Source of the DNA: Spirochaetota bacterium
GTDB taxonomy: Bacteria; Spirochaetota; Leptospiria; Turneriellales; Turneriellaceae
DNA length: 13,596 nt
Assembly: GCA_963205035.1 (NCBI GenBank)
Contig: CAUJII010000141.1
Span: 1 to 13,596, forward strand
Direction of reading: 5' to 3'
Position 1 is the stretch's first letter; every line of letters begins with the position of its first letter. The translations under genes and the position numbers were made by a program. Positions 6,988 to 12,939 of the stretch are shown here, in pieces. The notes under the pieces were generated by a model. It searched no databases. It saw nothing but the letters and a program-made list of their open reading frames with translations, and had not been told where the DNA came from.

Positions 6988-8625
6988 TTAACGCCGCCTT
7001 TTTGCCGGTTTAGCACCCTTCTTCTGCGCTTTAGACGCCTTCTTCGCCGCCTTGCGCGTTGCTTTCTTTGCAATGAGCCCCATCGCACGCTCGGTGAGCG
7101 CCATAATCGTGAGAGACGGATTGACTCCCAAATTCGCGGAGATCATCGAGCCGTCGCAGACGTAAAGGTTGTCGTAACCATAAAGACGGTTCTTGCTGTC
7201 GATAACTCCCTCGGTCGAAGAAGAGCCCATACACGCACCGCCCAAGATGTGCGCAGTGCTTGCAAGCCCTGTGAGCGCTTCGCTCGACAGCGCGTGGACT
7301 GCACCCTTTGTTTTCGCGCCGAACTGGTGCGCCAGCTCGTGCGCGAGGGGAATCATTGATGTCGGTGGAGTTCCCGTGTCGAGCGTTGTCTTCATGCGGA
7401 AGAGGCCGCGCTTAAAGCGTAGCGTCGAATCGATGCTCTGCATGAAGAGCATGATCTGCGTATACTTTGCCCAATCGCTCACGAAAAACGCGCGCAAGTA
7501 TTTAATGGGATGTCTAAAGTACTGCCAGAGGATGCGTCCGAAGCGCGAAAAGAAATTCGTCCCCAGAATAGCAGGAACCATCGCCAAACGAAAAAATCCC
7601 GAACCTTCGGGATAGCGCACCACTTCGAGGTGCGTGTTGTCGTTGACGTGGAAGATCGAACCGATGGCGACCCCTTTAGAAAAATCGATGTCGCGCCGCT
7701 CCGTTGTGACACCGAGTAGACTTTCGGAGTTCGTGCGAATGCCGTAACCCAACCGATCGGAAATTTTGGGCAGTGAGCCTTTGTGTTTGAGCGATAGGAG
7801 TAGGGGGAGAGTTCCCAAGACGCCGCCCGCGAAAACAACTCCGCCTGCCTCAACAGTTTCTGTTTTTGAAAAATACTTTGTGGAGGTTTTGAAAGTAATC
7901 TTGTAGCGGCTTTCAGTGCCTTCGACAGGTTTTACGTCGACCACTTCGCGTTCCGCCAAAATTTCTGCGCCCAACGCCTGCGCTAAATACAAATAATTTT
8001 TATCTAACGTGTTTTTTGCGTTGTATCTGCAACCCAGCATGCACCCACCGCAGTAGGTGCAGCCCGTGCGGTTGGGGCCTTTGCCTTTGAAATACGGATC
8101 GTTGACGGTAACGCCTTCTTTACCGAAGTAGACGGCGACATTCGTGTGCGAGAAGTCTTTCTCTTGCCCTCTTTCGCGCGCAACCTCGCGAAGCGTTTTA
8201 TCGCCGTCGAACGCTTTGGGAGTTATCGCGGCGCCGACCATTTTGAGCGCAGTCGAATAATGGGGCTGTAATTCCTTTTCCCAGTCTGCCAAATGCGCCC
8301 AACTCGGCGACTTGAAGAATGGCTTCTTAGGCACGGGCAACGTGTTTGCGTACACGAGCGATCCGCCGCCCACACCGACGCCCGAAAAGATGGTGACGTG
8401 GCGAAAGATGGTCATCTTAAAAAGACCAAACATTTTGAGCGTGGGGAGCCACAGCCACCGGCGTAGATTCCAGTTTGTCTTAGGAAAATCCTCCGCTTTG
8501 AACCACTTTCCTTTTTCGATAACGAGGACCCGGTACCCTTTTTCCGAGAGCCTGAGCGCGGAAACGGATCCGCCAAACCCCGAGCCGATAATTACGTAGT
8601 CGTAGTCTTTTTGCAGTGCTGCCAT
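6988..8625 (-). CDS. GMC-family (cholesterol oxidase-like) flavin oxidoreductase
   Basis: The 545-residue protein is a glucose-methanol-choline family oxidoreductase of the cholesterol-oxidase-like branch; the substrate is probably an alcohol or sterol-like lipid, but cannot be told from sequence. The FAD-binding Rossmann motif is IIGSGFGGSVSALRLSEKGYR (12-32; G14, G16, G19), followed by the conserved FSGVGVGGGSLVYAN region (80-94). The C-terminal catalytic block contains H459 (HILGGACMG) and N502 (LGVNPSLTI), the expected His/Asn pair. Two features stand out: C189-x2-C192-x2-C195-x3-C199 (GCTYCGGCMLGC), a ferredoxin-like spacing, and a polycationic Lys/Ala tail from 519 to 545 resembling histone H1 tails. 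No signal peptide is seen; there is no twin-arginine leader. The ATG at 8625 places the FAD motif properly. It is divergent from the lipoprotein gene and upstream of marC. Confidence 0.9.
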   Translation of the reverse strand: MAALQKDYDYVIIGSGFGGSVSALRLSEKGYRVLVIEKGKWFKAEDFPKTNWNLRRWLWLPTLKMFGLFKMTIFRHVTIFSGVGVGGGSLVYANTLPVPKKPFFKSPSWAHLADWEKELQPHYSTALKMVGAAITPKAFDGDKTLREVARERGQEKDFSHTNVAVYFGKEGVTVNDPYFKGKGPNRTGCTYCGGCMLGCRYNAKNTLDKNYLYLAQALGAEILAEREVVDVKPVEGTESRYKITFKTSTKYFSKTETVEAGGVVFAGGVLGTLPLLLSLKHKGSLPKISDRLGYGIRTNSESLLGVTTERRDIDFSKGVAIGSIFHVNDNTHLEVVRYPEGSGFFRLAMVPAILGTNFFSRFGRILWQYFRHPIKYLRAFFVSDWAKYTQIMLFMQSIDSTLRFKRGLFRMKTTLDTGTPPTSMIPLAHELAHQFGAKTKGAVHALSSEALTGLASTAHILGGACMGSSSTEGVIDSKNRLYGYDNLYVCDGSMISANLGVNPSLTIMALTERAMGLIAKKATRKAAKKASKAQKKGAKPAKRRR

Positions 8626-8639
8626 GCGCCATGGGAATA

Positions 8640-8648
8640 GGCAGATTC
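8640..8648 (-). promoter_or_regulatory. Second copy of the GGCAGATTC box, upstream of the GMC gene
   Basis: The box is an exact 9-bp match to 6854-6862, here 14 bp before the ATG of the GMC oxidoreductase gene, again with a TAACTATTC copy just upstream (8660-8668). The recurrence of two linked boxes in the same order before two co-directional genes suggests a shared regulatory or repeat module. Confidence 0.35.
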
Positions 8649-8650
8649 AT

Positions 8651-8720
8651 GGCGGCGAGTAACTATTCGGACGTTTTCGACTTGCCGCCGTGTGAGCGGC
8701 GTGAGACACGTTATGTCTCA
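8651..8720 (+). promoter_or_regulatory. Hairpin-rich divergent leader with a TAACTATT copy
   Basis: GGCGGCGAG (8651-8659) pairs over 9 bp (one G-T) with CTTGCCGCC (8681-8689), putting the TAACTATTC core in the loop. A competing stem GCCGC (8684-8688) / GCGGC (8696-8700) cannot form at the same time. A third stem, TGAGACA (8702-8708) / TGTCTCA (8714-8720), ends on the A of the lipoprotein start codon. The arrangement could regulate translation of the lipoprotein or simply be a structured repeat; no promoter is obvious. Confidence 0.45.
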
Positions 8721-9466
8721 TGCGCACTTTTTTAATACACTTCGTCTTACTCTCTGTTTTCTTCCTCACCGCATGCGCCAAGAAACCCGCACAAATTGCA
8801 TACCTCTCACCGCTCGATAGGTCGCAAGAGGGATTTCTCGACCAAACTACATACCAAATTTTGAGCTACGCAACAGCGCTTGATTTTTCCAAGGGCATCG
8901 ACGCAAAAACAAATTATTTTCCACAGACGATCGACGCACACTTTGCGCAGGACCAGTTTGTGAGCTTTAACGAGACATACAGGCAAGCGATTAAGACGAA
9001 GCAACCCATGACCGTTGTTTCTTTCGCAGACGTGATGGCGGCAGAGATTCAACAGCTCTCACCCAAAGACTTAGATTTGAGTTCACTCGACCCAGCCGTG
9101 AGAGCCCCCATGGAGATCAAGCGTGTTCTCTTCGATAATGCATGCATGGCAGCCCGCGTGCAAGGACTGTATCGGTGGCTTTTGAGCGACGCCATGCAAA
9201 TCAAGTATGTGCACGGCGAACAATTACCTGCAGAGGCGCTCCATAAAGCCGGGTTGAATCCGAATTACTATCCGCCGAAAACATATTATGTTGCGGATGC
9301 TTCGGCAATCTTAAGCGACTTAGAAGCGGCGATGAGGCGCAAAAAATTTCGCTACGAGATTGTGTACGAAAATCTCTCGAAGCCCAACGAATTAGAGTGC
9401 AAGATTGGAATTTTCATCCACAAGCGTAATCTGCAAGTCGATTCGCCCTATCTCGTGAGCCTTTGA
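8720..9466 (+). CDS. Predicted lipoprotein of unknown function
   Basis: The 248-residue product has a clear lipoprotein signal: R2, a hydrophobic core (FLIHFVLLSVFFL) and the lipobox LTAC with the lipid-bearing C19, followed by AKKPA. Export and attachment to a membrane are therefore likely. The mature part has no family that I recognise. It is rich in aromatic and charged residues (e.g. QTTYQILSYATALDFSKGIDAKTNYFPQ split around 42-68), contains an Asp/Leu-rich stretch SPKDLDLSSLDP, and ends with a beta-like ECKIGIFIHKRNLQVDSPYLVSL. The start codon is the first possible one in frame after an upstream TGA at 8702, and its A is the last base of a 7-bp hairpin, with no ribosome site visible. It leads a tight plus-strand gene run; the MBL gene begins 6 bp after its stop. 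Confidence 0.8.
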   Translation: MRTFLIHFVLLSVFFLTACAKKPAQIAYLSPLDRSQEGFLDQTTYQILSYATALDFSKGIDAKTNYFPQTIDAHFAQDQFVSFNETYRQAIKTKQPMTVVSFADVMAAEIQQLSPKDLDLSSLDPAVRAPMEIKRVLFDNACMAARVQGLYRWLLSDAMQIKYVHGEQLPAEALHKAGLNPNYYPPKTYYVADASAILSDLEAAMRRKKFRYEIVYENLSKPNELECKIGIFIHKRNLQVDSPYLVSL

Positions 9467-9472
9467 GACTCA

Positions 9473-10306
9473 GTGGTTAAGTTCGAGCATAAAGATGTGT
9501 TTGTCGATGCAATGGGTCGAGGCGGCATCGAGACTTGCTACATCTTGCCGCGTTACCAGCTTGCATTCGATGCGGGCCGTTGCCCTTATGCGCTCGTCGA
9601 TATCCCCCGTCTTTTCCTGACGCACGCACATTTAGACCATGCAGCGGGAATTCCCTATTACATCAGCCAGCGCAGCTTGCGGCATTTACCGTCTCCTGAA
9701 ATCTATTGCCCGCACGAGATTGTCGATACACTCCAAGACATCTTGCGTCTGTGGCAAAAACTCGAGGGGTATGAATATCCCCTCACTGTTCGTGGCTTAG
9801 AAGTGGGGAGTCGAGTTGAGGTACGCAAGGACATGTACGTGCGTGCGCTCAGATCGTTTCATCGTGTTCCCAGTCGAGGTTACGCGCTTATGCGTCAATC
9901 GCGCAAACTGAAAGAAGAATTTCTTTCTTTGCCCGGTAAAGAAATCCAGCGCATGAAAGAGCAAGGCAAGAAAATTTTTGAAGACCGCGACATTCCTCTT
10001 TTTGTATTTTCGGGGGATTCAACGATTGAATTTTTAACCGAGAATAGCGAGGCTCGCGAGGCAACGGTTCTTTTTCTCGAATGCACGTATATCGACGACA
10101 AGAGGCCGGTAGCAAAAGCCCGAGAGTGGGGGCACATACACCTCGACGAGGTGCTTGAGAACAGAGCTCTTTTCCAGAACGAGAAAATCGTTCTGACGCA
10201 TTTTTCGAGACGTTATACCAAGCGCTTCATCGCCCAAGTCTTGAAGCGAAAAATTCAAGACGAAGAATTTCTTTCGCGTTTATTTATTCTCGCCCATGAA
10301 GATTGA
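9473..10306 (+). CDS. Metallo-beta-lactamase-fold hydrolase, RNase Z-like
   Basis: The 277-residue protein has the full zinc-site pattern of the MBL superfamily: HAHLDH at 51-56 (H51, H53, D55, H56), H130 in SFHRVPSRGY, D182 in SGDST, and H243 in LTHFSRRY. The SFHRVPSRGY segment, GHIHLDE (220-226) and LTHFSRRY match the short tRNase Z type (bacterial and plant-like), so the likely role is endonucleolytic removal of tRNA 3' trailers. The alternative is an uncharacterised MBL hydrolase. The inserted helical arm (about 140-172, rich in Lys/Glu) could be the RNA-binding exosite. It starts with GTG, 6 bp after the lipoprotein stop, and overlaps the next gene by 11 bp. A tRNA without encoded CCA lies further down the same run, which would need such an enzyme. 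Confidence 0.78.
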   Translation: MVKFEHKDVFVDAMGRGGIETCYILPRYQLAFDAGRCPYALVDIPRLFLTHAHLDHAAGIPYYISQRSLRHLPSPEIYCPHEIVDTLQDILRLWQKLEGYEYPLTVRGLEVGSRVEVRKDMYVRALRSFHRVPSRGYALMRQSRKLKEEFLSLPGKEIQRMKEQGKKIFEDRDIPLFVFSGDSTIEFLTENSEAREATVLFLECTYIDDKRPVAKAREWGHIHLDEVLENRALFQNEKIVLTHFSRRYTKRFIAQVLKRKIQDEEFLSRLFILAHED

Positions 10307-11081
10307 GATTCCATCAAAAATCCGTAAGCCTGGTTTCTTGCCTTTAGACAAGGCAGAAGAGGTCGAAATCGAAATCCAATACTCCGCAAAAAGACAGCGG
10401 AGCGTGAGCCTCAAATATAACGGCCAAGGTGGATTTATCCTTTTGGCGCCGAAGTCGGCCACCGAAGACTGGCTTCAGGCGTTTGTCTCGAAACGTCGTG
10501 CGTGGATGGAAAAGATTTTGCGGGCGAACGAAGACCGTCAGGAGACGAGATTAATCACTCCGGGATCGACTATCGAACACGCGGGTTTTATTCTCCGCAT
10601 CGAACTCGATAAAACTCTCGAATACCCGAAGTACCGCGTGAAGAAATCTCCTTCTGCCAAAGAGGCGTGCTTCTTCTTGCCTGCCGCTTTCTTTGTAGAA
10701 GAAAAGCAAGAGATGCTTTATAGAAATCTTGAGAAATACATGCTTGCACAAATTCTCAAAGAAGGTTCGAGAATGCTGCTTCAGCGCGCCGAGTTATGGG
10801 CCACAAAGCACAAAATACGCGTTAAAGAATTTTTTGTCAAAACGCAGAAATCGCGGCTGGGGTATTGTACATACGACGACCGCATCATGCTCAACGCACG
10901 CCTACTTTTTGCTTCGCAAGAAATTCAAGACTATGTCATCCACCACGAATTGGCGCACACGAAGCACAAAAACCACTCGAAGGCATTTTGGGCTTACCTT
11001 GAGAAACTTTTCCCCGGAGCGAAGGCCATCGACAAATCATTGCGCAATCCCACGCTCTATCAAATGCGGATTCAAAAATGA
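10296..11081 (+). CDS. YgjP/DUF45-type zinc metallopeptidase-like protein
   Basis: The 261-residue protein carries the gluzincin-like motif of the YgjP (DUF45) family: VIHHELAHTKHKNHSKAFW, with H217, E218, H221 and the third ligand H227. The N-terminal beta part (about 23-75) shows the usual start EVEIEIQYSAKRQRSVSLKYN. The family's RWGSCS-x-LN core appears in degenerate form as RLGYCTYDDRIMLN (187-200). The family's substrate and activity are poorly known. It overlaps the MBL gene by 11 bp at its start and the rdgB gene by 4 bp (ATGA) at its end, implying coupled translation. The ATG at 10296 lacks a ribosome site, but an upstream start would extend the overlap further. Confidence 0.85.
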   Translation: MKIEIPSKIRKPGFLPLDKAEEVEIEIQYSAKRQRSVSLKYNGQGGFILLAPKSATEDWLQAFVSKRRAWMEKILRANEDRQETRLITPGSTIEHAGFILRIELDKTLEYPKYRVKKSPSAKEACFFLPAAFFVEEKQEMLYRNLEKYMLAQILKEGSRMLLQRAELWATKHKIRVKEFFVKTQKSRLGYCTYDDRIMLNARLLFASQEIQDYVIHHELAHTKHKNHSKAFWAYLEKLFPGAKAIDKSLRNPTLYQMRIQK

Positions 11082-11746
11082 AAATCTTTTTGGCGACAGA
11101 AAACGCGGGCAAGGTGCATGAAGTCCGCGAGATTTTGAAGCAGAGTTTTGCAGACGTCGAATGTTTGTGCGTGGCGGATTTACCCGCGTCTATTCGAGAA
11201 AAATACCACGCCGAAGAAACCGGCACGACATACGCTGAAAACGCCCTCATCAAAGCGCGGGCTTTGGCGCGGCTTACCGATGGTTTCGTCTTGGCGGAAG
11301 ATTCGGGGTTCGAGGTCGAGGCATTGTCTCGTGCGCCGGGTATCTTTTCTGCGCGTTATGCGCCGACTGACCGAGAGCGGTGTGAAAAAATTCTTCACGC
11401 AATTAAAAATGTTCCCGCGCACCAAAGGCAGGCGCAGTTCGTCGCATGCGTCGCGTTTATCGAGAAGCGAAAGGGTATGCAAAGCCCACCCGTTTATTTT
11501 TTTGGGCGGCGTGTGGGGCGCGTGGCAGATGCGATTCGCGGGACGAATGGTTTTGGCTACGACCCCATTTTTTATCCCGAGGGAGAAAACCTGACTTGGG
11601 GCGAAGCGGGCGAGAAGGCGAAGGTTCTTGTGAGCCACCGAGGCCTTGCGATGCGTCTTGCAATTCAATATCTGATTGCTCGCATGTCGCAAGAACACAA
11701 AGAAGCTGATTCTATAAAGAGTAGCTCCTATAGCTCAGACGGATAG
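11078..11746 (+). CDS. rdgB: RdgB/HAM1-type non-canonical purine NTP pyrophosphatase; 3' end lies inside tRNA
   Basis: RdgB hydrolyses dITP, ITP and XTP to monophosphates, keeping deaminated purines out of DNA and RNA. Motifs are complete: T7 to K12 (TENAGK), GTTYAENALIKA (49-60), the catalytic acid D75 in AEDSGFEVEAL, APGIFSARYA, GTNGFGYDPIF (155-165) and SHRGLAMR (186-193). The conserved domain ends near residue 200, the family's usual length. Here the frame continues to 222, giving a Ser/Lys/Glu-rich tail; codon 216 to the TAG stop (11724-11746) are the first 23 nt of a tRNA-Arg gene, with the stop in the D-loop. No earlier in-frame stop exists. The start overlaps the preceding stop as ATGA. 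Confidence 0.95.
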   Translation: MKIFLATENAGKVHEVREILKQSFADVECLCVADLPASIREKYHAEETGTTYAENALIKARALARLTDGFVLAEDSGFEVEALSRAPGIFSARYAPTDRERCEKILHAIKNVPAHQRQAQFVACVAFIEKRKGMQSPPVYFFGRRVGRVADAIRGTNGFGYDPIFYPEGENLTWGEAGEKAKVLVSHRGLAMRLAIQYLIARMSQEHKEADSIKSSSYSSDG

Positions 11747-11796
11747 AGCAGCGCCCTCCTAAGGCGAAGACCCCAGTTCGACTCCGGGTGGGAGCA
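11724..11796 (+). tRNA. tRNA-Arg (anticodon CCU)
   Basis: The 73-nt cloverleaf is complete: acceptor GCTCCTA / TGGGAGC (one G-U), D-stem GCTC/GAGC with G18-G19 in the loop, anticodon loop CTCCTAA (anticodon CCT at 11757-11759 region, reading AGG), a 4-nt variable loop, and T-loop TTCGACT; discriminator A73. The 3' CCA is not encoded. Two stem positions are mismatched: G27-A43 at the top of the anticodon stem and A52-C62 in the T-stem. Its first 23 nt are also the end of rdgB. It precedes prfA by 41 bp on the same strand, so it is probably cut out of a polycistronic transcript. Confidence 0.9.
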
Positions 11797-11802
11797 AATG
11801 CG

Positions 11803-11826
11803 ATGCGGGCAGCCGAAGGCCCGCAT
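11803..11826 (+). other. Hairpin between tRNA-Arg and prfA
   Basis: ATGCGGGC (11803-11810) pairs perfectly with GCCCGCAT (11819-11826) around an 8-nt loop. No T-run follows (the next bases are GCGAATGAAAA), so it is not a normal intrinsic terminator. It sits 6 nt after the tRNA and 11 nt before the prfA start, where it could protect the processed mRNA end or limit ribosome access. Confidence 0.6.
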
Positions 11827-11837
11827 GCGAATGAAAA

Positions 11838-12938
11838 ATGGCAGACCTCAACGAAAATAATTTGCATTCTATTCTTTCGAGCTTTCGCTCGATTGAAGAA
11901 CGCTTGGCCGACCCGCAAGTTACGGCAGACAATAAACGTCTGACCGAGCTTTCACGCGAAAGGGCACGCCTTGCGACGACGGCAGAATTAGCCGACCAAT
12001 GGTTTCGTCTGAAAGACCAAATCGAAGAATGCGACAAAGGCTGGCAGAGCGAGAAAGACCCCGAGTTCAAGGCCGAGCTTTTGACAGAGCTCAAAGCAAT
12101 GCGGCTCAAATTCGAGGAATTAGGCGAAGAGCTCAAACTCGAACTTATTCCCAAAGACGCAGACGCCGGAAAAAATATTTATTTGGAAATCCGTGCAGGA
12201 ACTGGCGGCGACGAGGCAGGTCTTTTCGCCCGCGACCTCTTTCGTATGTACACGCGCTACTTAGAAAACGAAGGCGTGGCGTATGAAATCCAAGAGTTCA
12301 ACGACACCGGCGTTGGCGGTATTAAAGAAGGTATCTTATACGTCATAGGCGACCGGGCTTACGATCTATTGCACCTCGAAGCGGGAACCCACCGCGTGCA
12401 GCGCATCCCCGCAACCGAGGCGAATGGACGCATTCACACTTCTGCGGTCACCGTTGCCGTGATCCCCGAAGCTGACGAAGATGAAGTCACTATCAATCCC
12501 GTGGATTTGCGCATCGACGTTTTTCGCTCTTCCGGCGCAGGGGGGCAGCACGTCAACAAGACCGAGTCTGCGGTGCGTATAACGCATCTACCGACGGGAA
12601 TTGTCGTCGGTTGCCAAGAAGAAAAATCGCAAATAAAAAACCGCGCTAAGGCGATGAAGGCTTTGATGTCGAAGCTCGTCGAGAAACAACGCAGCGAACA
12701 CGCCGAAAAATACGCGAGCGAGAAAAAAGCGCAGGTGGGTTCGGGCGACCGCAGCGAAAAAATTCGGACGTATAACTACCCACAAAACCGCGTCACAGAC
12801 CACCGCATCAATTTCACGGCGCACAACCTCGATCAAGTGATGGATGGCCGCATGGAAAATATTATCCAAGCGCTTCTCTTGGCCGAGAGAGAAGAAAAGA
12901 TGCGCTCTGGAGAAAACTCTGTGGCGGCAAGACGCTAA
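11838..12938 (+). CDS. prfA: Peptide chain release factor 1
   Basis: RF1 recognises UAA and UAG stop codons in the ribosomal A site and triggers peptide release. The 366-residue protein is of normal length. The codon-recognition motif of RF1 is the P-x-T tripeptide, seen here as PAT (191-193) in RVQRIPATEANGRIHTS; RF2 would have SPF. The catalytic GGQ is at 235-237 in SSGAGGQHVNKTESA, close to the E. coli position. An N-terminal helical domain (1-100) and the C-terminal coiled part (NYPQNRVTDHRINFTAHNLDQVMDG) are complete. The ATG at 11838 is the best start; another ATG 7 nt earlier is out of frame. There is no clear ribosome site, and a hairpin lies just upstream. ftsW begins 1 bp after its stop. 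Confidence 0.98.
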   Translation: MADLNENNLHSILSSFRSIEERLADPQVTADNKRLTELSRERARLATTAELADQWFRLKDQIEECDKGWQSEKDPEFKAELLTELKAMRLKFEELGEELKLELIPKDADAGKNIYLEIRAGTGGDEAGLFARDLFRMYTRYLENEGVAYEIQEFNDTGVGGIKEGILYVIGDRAYDLLHLEAGTHRVQRIPATEANGRIHTSAVTVAVIPEADEDEVTINPVDLRIDVFRSSGAGGQHVNKTESAVRITHLPTGIVVGCQEEKSQIKNRAKAMKALMSKLVEKQRSEHAEKYASEKKAQVGSGDRSEKIRTYNYPQNRVTDHRINFTAHNLDQVMDGRMENIIQALLLAEREEKMRSGENSVAARR

Positions 12939-12939
12939 G

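Noticed and set aside
11803..11826. Hairpin before prfA as an intrinsic terminator
   Set aside because: It has no T-run after the stem, and terminating here would cut off prfA and ftsW; kept only as an unassigned hairpin.
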